A stretch of DNA of 31,207 nucleotides from a virus. The notes beneath the pieces were generated by a model that was given only the letters and a program-made list of their open reading frames with translations, was not told the DNA's origin and ran no database searches. Location: IMG/VR virus record IMGVR_UViG_3300032896_000426, positions 1 to 31,207 of that record. One strand, 5' to 3'. Positions 1-6,500 of the stretch are shown in pieces. Position numbers and translations under genes: made by a program. Each line of letters begins with the position of its first letter. Position 1 is the stretch's first letter.

Positions 1-138
1 GTGGATCCTGTTGTCCTGCTGCGCCTGACGGCGGGCGTGCTCGGGCTGGTTGAGCGGGCATCGGCGGGTGACCCGGAGGCGGCGGCCGAGGCGGAGCAGC
101 TGGCGGCGATGGTCGGAGGCAACAGTGGATTGAGCTGA
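1..138 (+). CDS. small ORF at window edge, possibly truncated
   Basis: An open frame runs from the first base (GTG) to a TGA at 136-138. It encodes 45 residues that begin VDPVVLLRLTAGVLG and are Ala/Glu rich, consistent with one or two helices. Because it reaches the window edge, the GTG at base 1 may be internal and the real gene longer. Its last codons overlap the ribosome-binding region of the next gene (GGAGG at 115-119), which suggests translational coupling. I recognise no family. It could be the end of a small hypothetical phage protein or a chance frame. Confidence 0.35.
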   Translation: MDPVVLLRLTAGVLGLVERASAGDPEAAAEAEQLAAMVGGNSGLS

Positions 139-146
139 TCGCGTTC

Positions 147-416
147 GTGAAGGCGCAGCTGGACGATCTGGAGTGGACTGCCGAGGACCGGGGCGACAAC
201 GGGCAGTGCGACTACCTGGATGGCTTCCACTTTGCGCCCGAGGAGATGCGTCGGCTGATCGACTCTTTCCGCGCCACCCTGGCCGCGTACGAAGACGCGA
301 TCAACGGCGCGCTTGACTATGCCATGGTCGGCGCGCTTGAAAGCATCGTGCGTCACGCCGCCGCGATCTGGAATGACGAGGCGGACTACCGGCAGGAGTG
401 GGCCCCCCAGCCGTAA
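147..416 (+). CDS. DUF6221-like hypothetical protein
   Basis: The 89-residue product resembles the DUF6221 family of small actinomycete and actinophage proteins of unknown function. The C-terminal pattern DEADYRQEW is close to the family's HPDYREEW ending, and the N-terminus reads as the family's amphipathic AFVKAQL helix. The first canonical start is the GTG at 147, but the frame is open upstream and reads IELIAFVKAQL from an ATT at 129. That ATT lies nine bases after GGAGG, and the extension matches the family N-terminus better. Translation may therefore start at a non-canonical AUU. The gene is co-directional with the ORF before it and convergent with the late operon. Function unknown. Confidence 0.7.
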   Translation: MKAQLDDLEWTAEDRGDNGQCDYLDGFHFAPEEMRRLIDSFRATLAAYEDAINGALDYAMVGALESIVRHAAAIWNDEADYRQEWAPQP

Positions 417-436
417 ATTTTTCTGTCGCGAGGCCA

Positions 437-464
437 GAAGGCCTAGGCCTTCGCTCCAGGAGCG
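437..464. terminator. 16-bp perfect palindrome plus adjacent hairpin
   Basis: GAAGGCCTAGGCCTTC at 437-452 is a perfect palindrome. It is followed directly by CGCTCC-A-GGAGCG (452-464), which can form a second stem. Flanking tttttctgtcgcg and cgcgaaaaga tracts could extend the structure. It sits just after the stop of the plus-strand gene and downstream of the minus-strand late operon, so a bidirectional terminator is the simplest reading. There is no clear U-tract, and a protein-binding site is an alternative. Confidence 0.45.
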
Positions 465-593
465 CGAAAAGATTTCCTGCGGCCCAGCGCGGCTTCCGCG
501 ATACGCTGACCGGGCGGACGCGCTCCGAGGACATTTCCGAACCTGGCCAGGCGGGCGCACCATCCGCAGTGCTAAGGCTCTCTGGGCCTGAAC

Positions 594-630
594 GGGGCGG
601 CAGCCGTCCGGACGGGCGGTGGGCCGCCCC
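594..630. terminator. nested GC hairpin in the convergent region
   Basis: The arms GGGGCGGC (594-601) and GCCGCCCC (623-630) are perfectly complementary. They enclose a second perfect palindrome, CCGTCCGGACGG (604-615). The structure lies about 95 bases beyond the endolysin stop on the minus strand, as expected for a late-operon terminator. No T-run follows, which is common for actinobacterial terminators, so the call rests on structure and position only. Confidence 0.45.
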
Positions 631-639
631 GAGTGCTGA

Positions 640-720
640 CCAGCCAATTTAACCTAGTTGGCCGAAGACTTAAATTTGGCCGTCGAGATTTAACCCTTAT
701 TCAACTTTCCTTTAAGACCG
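640..720. other. AT-rich block with TTTAA repeats
   Basis: This roughly 80-base tract is much richer in A/T than anything else nearby. It carries CAATTTAACC (645-654), TTAAATTTGG (670-679) and GATTTAACCC (687-696). The first two are imperfect inverted copies and the first and third are near-direct repeats. It lies immediately downstream of the endolysin stop. I see no convincing ORF in 417-724. It may be an easily melted site, a regulator-binding site or remnant DNA, and I cannot choose between these. Confidence 0.4.
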
Positions 721-724
721 CAGG

Positions 725-1471
725 TCAGATGCCCAGCGCTGCGCGGGTCTGCGGCCCTGCGATCCCGTCGACGGTCAGGTGCCTGTCGTTCTGGTAGTCC
801 CTGGTCGCCATGAGCGTGACCGGCCCGAACGCCCCGTCGATCGGTTCCAGGCCGCGTGCCCCGTACTCGCCGGAGTCGTGGAGCGCGCGCTGGAGGACGA
901 GGACGGCGCCGCCGGTGTCGCCTTCGCGGAGCACGACCCCGGCCGGCCACACGGCGTTTACTGACGCGGGCGCGGCGAAGAAATCACCGGCGAGCACGGA
1001 CATGTCGACCGGCGCGCCGGTGCCGGGATAGGTGTCGGTCCACTGGGTGCCGTCGGCCTGGAACGAGGCCTTGCAGGTGGCCGGGCCGCAGATGTGCTCG
1101 CCGGCCCCGTAGTGGGCGGTCAGCAGCCGCACGGAGGCGCGCTCCACGCCGAGCTGGCCGAGCTCGCCGAGCACCGAGGGCATGGTGTCGCGGGAGGCGT
1201 AGGCGACGGGCCGCTGCCCGATCTGGCCGTGGAGCCATGCGGCGCCGGAGGCGGGGGTGAGGTCGCCGGGCTCGATGTCGTCACCGGCCGCGATCTTCGC
1301 GCCGTGGGCTGCGGTCGCCCCGGTGACGGTGAGGATGACGAGCTGCGCCTGGGGGAAGCGGGCGCGGAGGGCGGCCTGGGTGGGCCAGTCGCCGTCGCCG
1401 TAGCCGAGGTAGGCCGTGTAGCCGGGCGGGAGATTTCCTACGGTGATGGAGTCGGGCATGGCGAGGGTCAC
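725..1471 (-). CDS. endolysin: GH25-like domain plus peptidoglycan-binding domain
   Basis: This 248-residue protein probably degrades host peptidoglycan at the end of infection. Residues about 9-165 match the glycoside-hydrolase-like (DUF1906/GH25-like) fold seen in actinophage lysins, with the hallmark HICGPATC at 126-133 and GTQWTDTY at 141-148, followed by the VDMSVLAGDFF strand. Residues about 180-246 are a PG_binding_1 repeat (LREGDTGGAVLVLQRAL, IDGAFGPVT, VDGIAGPQT). There is no signal peptide, so release should need a holin or other membrane permeabiliser; the genes just upstream are membrane proteins. The GTG start has an AGGAGG box and overlaps the preceding 22-residue ORF by four bases (GTGA). 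It is the last gene of the late operon. Confidence 0.88.
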   Translation of the reverse strand: MTLAMPDSITVGNLPPGYTAYLGYGDGDWPTQAALRARFPQAQLVILTVTGATAAHGAKIAAGDDIEPGDLTPASGAAWLHGQIGQRPVAYASRDTMPSVLGELGQLGVERASVRLLTAHYGAGEHICGPATCKASFQADGTQWTDTYPGTGAPVDMSVLAGDFFAAPASVNAVWPAGVVLREGDTGGAVLVLQRALHDSGEYGARGLEPIDGAFGPVTLMATRDYQNDRHLTVDGIAGPQTRAALGI

Positions 1472-1536
1472 GGCTGCCTCCTTGCGGCGTGAATCGTCGC
1501 GGCGTCGCTGTTGATGCCGTACAGCATTGTTCTCAT
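1468..1536 (-). CDS. 22-residue leader ORF coupled to the endolysin
   Basis: An ATG at 1536 is preceded by an AGGAGG box five bases away and opens a 22-codon frame beginning MRTMLYGINSDAAT. Its TGA stop overlaps the endolysin GTG start as GTGA, and its last codons contain the endolysin's own AGGAGG. This is the architecture of a translationally coupled leader peptide that could set or delay lysin synthesis. The coding evidence is the ribosome site and the precise coupling; the peptide matches nothing I know. It may simply be a tiny gene product. Confidence 0.5.
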   Translation of the reverse strand: MRTMLYGINSDAATIHAARRQP

Positions 1537-1545
1537 GGTTGCCTC

Positions 1546-1851
1546 CTAGCAGCCCAGGCTCTTGTGCAGCGTCACGAACCGCTCATACCACTCGTAACTG
1601 GTTTCCCTGCTCGGGTTGGCGGCAGCGTCGGCCGGGCGCGGCACCGGGACCGCCGTCACCCCGTCCACCACGCCGCAGAACTTGCGTTGCGTGTCCGCCA
1701 GCGCCTGCCGCCAGTGCGCGTCATCCGCCGCGATCGCCTGATGCCAGCGGGCATTGTCGGTCTGCACCTGGTGCGAGTTCCAGAACAGGCTGGCCAGCGC
1801 CAGCGCGATCGCGATCGACGTCAGCACCACGTAAGCCCTCCGCTCCCTCAT
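1546..1851 (-). CDS. membrane-anchored hypothetical protein in lysis region
   Basis: The 101-residue product has an N-terminal signal-anchor (about residues 6-24, YVVLTSIAIALALASLF) preceded by Arg-rich residues. The rest is a soluble domain of about 75 residues with a helical WHQAIAADDAHWRQALADTQ segment, predicted outside the cytoplasm if the positive-inside rule holds. Two cysteines are present, one at the very C-terminus. The ATG at 1851 overlaps the TGA of the preceding frame as ATGA. The anchor-plus-periplasmic-helix layout and the position next to the endolysin suit an accessory lysis protein (spanin-like or holin regulator). That role is inferred; no family recognised. Confidence 0.65.
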   Translation of the reverse strand: MRERRAYVVLTSIAIALALASLFWNSHQVQTDNARWHQAIAADDAHWRQALADTQRKFCGVVDGVTAVPVPRPADAAANPSRETSYEWYERFVTLHKSLGC

Positions 1852-2119
1852 CGCGGCCCCCACTCGGCGACGGCGGCGAAAGCGACGCCGAAGACGGTGA
1901 CGGCGAGGATTCCCCATGACCAGGCGCGGGAGCCGAGGGCCCGGACGACAGCAGCGTGAGCAGATGCGACAGCCCCGCCGGGGCCAGCAGGATCGCGCCG
2001 GTCGTAAGCGCCGTCGTAGACGGGTCGGTGCGCGTGCCCTGGACCAGGATCAGCCACACCCCCAGCCCCGTCGCGATCACGTCCCGCAGCAGCTTCCACG
2101 CGGTATCCGCCCACTTCAC
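1848..2119 (-). CDS. small multi-TM protein, probable -1 frameshift (holin candidate)
   Basis: Translation from the GTG at 2119 (GTGA overlap with the channel gene) gives two clear membrane helices, at residues about 13-28 (VIATGLGVWLILV) and 37-58. In the original frame the protein then runs into a Ser/Pro-rich tail and stops only at 1721, about 130 bases inside the next gene. In the -1 frame the same DNA encodes a third hydrophobic segment (SWGILAVTVFGVAFAAV) and stops at 1848 in an ATGA junction with the next start, the coupling used throughout this operon. The coordinates given assume that -1 product (about 90 residues). Programmed frameshifting, a mutation or a sequencing error could each explain it. 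Size, topology and place beside the endolysin suit a holin. Confidence 0.55.
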
Positions 2120-2409
2120 CGGCCCTCGCTCTCTGTCTTTTCCTGCTGCCGCATCTTCTTGTGCCGGTGCAGGTGCACGTGGCTGAAGGCGTTCGCCAGC
2201 AGCGGGATCGCCGTCAGCATCGTCGCGACCGCGATCAGCTTCCCCGTCGCGTTCCGCGGGGCCACATCCCCGTAGCCCGTGGTGGACGCTGTCGTGACCG
2301 CCCAGTAGACGCCGTTCAGCAGCCCCACATGCTGGGTGATGCCGAACGCCGCGCCGCCCGCGAGGATGCACGCGGCGGCGGCCGCCAGCGAGACGAGAGC
2401 GGCCTTCAC
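2116..2409 (-). CDS. minimal K+ channel-like pore protein
   Basis: This 97-residue protein has the layout of a two-helix potassium channel: TM1 at residues about 4-24, a pore helix VYWAVTTAS (34-42), the selectivity filter TTGYGD (43-48), and TM2 at about 57-78. A short His/Lys/Arg-rich cytosolic tail follows. TTGYGD is the K+ channel signature, and the length is close to the 94-residue chlorovirus Kcv channel. A functional tetramer would let K+ cross the inner membrane. The GTG start overlaps the upstream stop as GTGA, and the stop overlaps the next start the same way, so it is an integral part of the lysis cluster. It may depolarise the membrane during lysis or act in exclusion; both roles are inference. 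The signature itself is unmistakable. Confidence 0.85.
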   Translation of the reverse strand: MKAALVSLAAAAACILAGGAAFGITQHVGLLNGVYWAVTTASTTGYGDVAPRNATGKLIAVATMLTAIPLLANAFSHVHLHRHKKMRQQEKTESEGR

Positions 2410-2780
2410 ATGCGCCTCGCATGGTGCTCGCGGTGTAGCTGATCGAGTACCGCGCCGTGCCGTTCACGTGGATGATCACGCAGGTCAGGGTGATGCTTGT
2501 GGCATTTCTTCCCGACGCCGCCCGCAACCTCATATGCGCCCCACCGCAGGCAGGACGGCTTCTCATGGCAGGTGTTGTGGTAGTACCAGAGCGTCACGGC
2601 GGGGAAGATCATGATGTACGCCGCGCCGCCGAATCCCGAGTGGAAGCCGTACCAGCCGCCGGACTCGTTCCGGCTGCCCAGCAGCACGAAGAACTCGTTC
2701 CGCACGTGCGGCCACCAGTCCGCGCAGGCGAGGACGATGCACGCGGCAGCGAGCATCGCCGGGATCCGCCAGCGCTTCAT
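2406..2780 (-). CDS. small membrane protein with Cys/His-rich tail
   Basis: The 124-residue product has two hydrophobic stretches (about residues 7-20 and 50-66). A Cys/His cluster follows: C71, H72, C77, C93, H94, H96 and H97, a spacing compatible with metal binding. Related small proteins with an HNTCH...CHKHHP pattern occur near lysis genes of actinophages, but their function is unknown to me. The ATG at 2780 is preceded by GGAAGGAG, and the start overlaps the upstream stop as ATGA. The C-terminal 30 residues are rich in Arg, His and Asp. It could be a holin accessory or a membrane-associated metal-binding protein. Confidence 0.7.
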   Translation of the reverse strand: MKRWRIPAMLAAACIVLACADWWPHVRNEFFVLLGSRNESGGWYGFHSGFGGAAYIMIFPAVTLWYYHNTCHEKPSCLRWGAYEVAGGVGKKCHKHHPDLRDHPRERHGAVLDQLHREHHARRM

Positions 2781-3076
2781 CGCTGCTCCTTCCGCCGGTC
2801 GAGCCGCTCCCCGAGCCGCACCCCGGACCACGTCCCGATGTAGTCAGCCGCCAGCGTCGCCGCGATCACGGCCGCCGACAGCGCCACGTCCCGCCCGACG
2901 AGCACCGTGGAGCCGATGATCATCAGCGACGTGATCCGGCAGGCGTCCTGCGCCACGTCGCACGCCGCCGCCCGGTGCGCCCGGTAGGAGGCCTCGGCCT
3001 GGACCATGAGCACGCCGAGCACGTCCTGGCAGACCATCGCGGCCGCCGAGACGGCGGGGAGCCACCAGCCGCTCAC
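2777..3076 (-). CDS. small membrane protein, holin-like
   Basis: The 99-residue product carries hydrophobic segments at about residues 4-25, 48-61 and 64-80, and a basic C-terminus (GERLDRRKEQR). The closing ADYIGTWSGVRLGERL is a pattern I associate with small membrane proteins in actinophage lysis modules. The GTG start at 3076 overlaps the stop of the preceding tail gene (GTGA), and its own stop overlaps the next ATG. Several consecutive small membrane proteins make it impossible to say which one is the true holin. Length and topology are compatible. Confidence 0.65.
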   Translation of the reverse strand: MSGWWLPAVSAAAMVCQDVLGVLMVQAEASYRAHRAAACDVAQDACRITSLMIIGSTVLVGRDVALSAAVIAATLAADYIGTWSGVRLGERLDRRKEQR

Positions 3077-3564
3077 GCGATCCTCCGCGCCGACAGCGAG
3101 CTGCCCGCCCCCAGGATCGTCGAGTTCGCCCCGGTGCCGTTCGCCCAGTTCAGCCCAAACGTGCCGGCCGTGGCGCCCGTCCAGATCCTGCCCTGCAGCA
3201 ACATCCCCCCGTTGGGGCTCGACTGGTTGCCTGCGCTCGGCGTCGCCGTCCACGCGTACCCGTAGGCACTCGACCCGGTGCCCGCCAGGTCGAACACCGC
3301 CGTGTACGCGCCGGCGATACCGGCCGGCGCCGTCCACCCGAACCCGAACCCGCCCGTCGACACCTCGTAGTTCAGCGCGGCCTCGATGTCGTAGGTGGCG
3401 TTCGCCGCCAGGGTCACCTGCAAGTCCGGGTCAACCGACTGCGTCGACGTCGACCGGGTCGTCGCCGACGTCTTCCACGCCTCCAGCGGCGCGAACGACT
3501 GCAGCACCGCCGCGCCGGGCAGCGCGCCCGCGTTGATCACCGGGTACTGCTGATTGGACGGCAC
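3073..3564 (-). CDS. tail-tip or fibre accessory protein, beta-rich
   Basis: The 163-residue product is rich in Gly, Ala, Ser and Thr, with alternating strand patterns (LQVTLAANATYDIEAALNYE, GGFGFGWTAPAG, RIWTGATAGTFGLNWANG). That composition is typical of small beta-sandwich proteins following the minor tail genes in actinophages. There is no signal peptide or membrane segment. The GTG at 3564 has a GAGGAGG box upstream. Lying between the large tail-tip protein and the lysis cluster, it is most likely a receptor-binding or tail-tip decoration subunit. Exact function unknown. Confidence 0.65.
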   Translation of the reverse strand: MPSNQQYPVINAGALPGAAVLQSFAPLEAWKTSATTRSTSTQSVDPDLQVTLAANATYDIEAALNYEVSTGGFGFGWTAPAGIAGAYTAVFDLAGTGSSAYGYAWTATPSAGNQSSPNGGMLLQGRIWTGATAGTFGLNWANGTGANSTILGAGSSLSARRIA

Positions 3565-3575
3565 CGGCTACCTCC

Positions 3576-6500
3576 TCACAGCGCGATCACCGCGGCCGGG
3601 TAGACGGTCACCGCGGCACCCGCGGCCTGGCTCTTGACGACGCCGTTCACGCTGCGCGTCACGGTCGCGGCCTGCGGTGAGCTCGCCCCGGTGATGTCCG
3701 TGACGGTGACCCGCTCGCCGGCGATCATCACGTCGAACGGGAAGTCGGCCGCCGACGTGGTCCACAGCGGGTAGCCCGCATCGGTGGCGAAGGACAGCGA
3801 CGTCGCCGTGCTGCTGGCCGCGGACCCGAGTGCCGTGCCGTCCGTGGCGATATGCGACGTGCCCGCCTCGAACACCTGGTACGGCGATTCCGGGACCGCG
3901 TTCCATTCCGCCGTGTGATGGAGTCCGCCGAGTGCTTCCTTCATCCCCCACGCCAGCTGCTGAACCGGGTCGTACAGCACCAGGTCCGGCGCGTTCGCCA
4001 TCTCCAGGAAGTCGCCGATGTCCGCGCTGAGCACCGGGTAGTACAGGCTGTTGTCCTGGATCTGCGGCCGGGCGAGGTTGACGGGGATCACCGGCCAGCG
4101 CGCCTCGTCGACCGTGCCCGTGTGCACCTTCCACCAGGCGAGGTCCGCCAGCTGACTGTCGAGCTCGACGTTGCAGTCGAGGGTGTCCGCGTAGTCGCCG
4201 ACCCCCACTGGCGGCGGGCTGATGGACATCGCCGAGCCGTCGTTCAGCTGCGCCTGGTAGGTAGCGCCATCCGAGCCCGTGCCCGCGGTGCGGGTCAGCG
4301 ACCAGTCGTTCCTCGTCAAGGCGTCGTCGTAGGTGGGGTCAAGGCCGGAGTCGTCGGCGCTGCCGTTCACCCCGCCGGGCTCGGACTGCGCGTAGTCCAG
4401 CGTCACCGCCACCGCCTGGTTGTACATGCTGGCCAGCGTCCGGTAGCCCAGCGCCAGGATCTGCCGCGGCTCGAAAATCTGCCCGGCGTCCGCGTCCTCG
4501 CAGGCCTGCAGCAAGTTGGACAGCGTGTCGATCGCCTGCGCGCCCATCGCCGCCGAACCGGACGGGGCGCCGATGATGCGCGCCTGGTAGCCGTTTTCGG
4601 CCGCCAGCCGCGCGAACCGCACCGCGGCGGGCTCCCCGGTCCATGCCGACAGCGCCCCGGTCGGAACCCCGTTCGGCGTCGTGTAGGAGAACAGGTCATA
4701 CAGCTGCTGGTAGGCGGTCAGCACCGCGCAGTGCCCGATCGCCGTCGACGTCAGCGCCCCCGTCGGCGCGAACTGCACCCCCGTCACCTTGCCGACCGTG
4801 CCGCTGACGGTGCCGGACGCGCCGTCCGGCGTCGCGGCCCCGGGAGCCCAGCCGTCCACATGCCACGTGATATTGCCGCCGCCCGCGTCCTGCAGCGCGA
4901 TCGAGATCAGGATCGGGTTCCCCGCGGCACCGAAGGCCACCGTCTCGTTGAACACGCCCGTGCCCGCCGAGTTGTAGCCGGTCACGTTCAGGCCGCCGCC
5001 GGACTCATAGAACAGTGCCAGCGTCGTGATCGTGCCCGTGGTGGACACCGCGCAGATAGCCGCGCCGTTCGCCTCTCCGCCGGACGGGATGTCCAGCAGG
5101 AAGAAGACCTGGTTGTCCGTCCAGCTGCCCGCGTAGGACACCGCGCCGGAGAACGAGGCCCCGTTCACTTCCGGCAGCGGCGCCGAGCACGCGAAGTCGC
5201 TGCTGTCGGCCAGGCTCGGCGACCCGGAGATCTGCATCGGCAGCCCGCCGATCCCCGACCCGAAGACGGTCGCGCCCGCGGCGTCTTCCATCGGCCAGTA
5301 CGCCACCGGCGCCTTGCTCCCGGCCAGCAGCGTGATCGCCCGCTTCATCGGCGAGTCGAGCGGCGCGTTGCCCTGGGTGATGCGCCGCAGCACCCCGCCT
5401 GCCTGCGCCGCCACCGCCATGTCCGCGCCTGTCACGTCCCACTTCGGCGGCTGCGCGGACATCTCGCCGTGGAACCGGTAGTCCCTGCTGCTGATCGCCG
5501 CGGTGCCGTTCAGCGTCCACGTGTTGCCCTGCGCGTCGGCGAACGACGTGGCGCCCGCGGACTGGGCGGAGAAGACCGGGCCGGCTTCCAGCGTGCCGCC
5601 GATGCCGGAGTAGAGGCGGAACTCGCTCACGCCGCCGAGCAGGCTGGCGGGCGTCGCCCCGTTGTTGAACCAGGATTCGCTGAACGCGGAGTTGTAGCCG
5701 ATCGTCACCGGCGCCGAGCCCGTCCCGCCGCCGAAGATGCTCGTCGAGCCGTAGACCTGCGCGGCGCCCAGCTGCGTCCACGTGCCGCCGAGCGACGTGC
5801 CCGTGTAGAAAGTGACCGTGCCCGTCGACACCTGCAGCGTCGCGCGCACCGCCGCCGTGCCGTACGGCAGCGGGATGCTCGACGTCGCCGACGCGATCGA
5901 CGACCCGTCCGGCGTCCACACCAGGCCGATCGTGCCCGTGCTGTTCAGCACCAGCACCCACGACCGGTAGCTGCTCGCGCTGTTCCACTTCGACGCCAGC
6001 AGCGTGTTGCGCCAGTCGGACAGGTGCAGCTGCAGCTGGATGTCAATGTCGCCGGTGATCGACAGCCCGGTCGCCGGCGGGCACGAGACGTAGCTGACCG
6101 CGTCGTCCTCCAGGCGCAGGTAGTTGTTCTGCGCGGGGACGGAGAACCTCACGCCGGTGTTGCGGCCGAGCAGCCCGTAATAGGGCGAGACCGGGTTCTT
6201 CGGGCTGAACCTGCCGTCGCGGTTGTTCCACTCCCAGGTGCTCCTTCCCGGGTTCGCCTGGTCCGAGGATTCGTCCTGGCGGCCGCGGGTCAGCGTCACC
6301 GCGGGCTGCTGCCCTTCCCGCTGGTACACGTAGGTGCTGACGTCCGTCCAGAGGCCGCCGAGGTTCAGCTCGCAGTCCAGGTCAAGCGGCGAGGCCGGGA
6401 ACGGCGCGGCGGCCGCCGCCTGGTACGCGCCGGCTGACAGCGGGACGGCCAGCGCGTCGCCGAAGAAATCCTGGCTGCCCGGGCTGATGCCGAAGCCCGC

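Noticed and set aside
3852-6437. 861-codon plus-strand open frame opposite the giant tail protein
   Set aside because: It is the antisense shadow of a long GC-rich gene: Arg/Val/Ala-rich, no domains, no ribosome site, and its length follows from the strong third-position bias of the minus gene.
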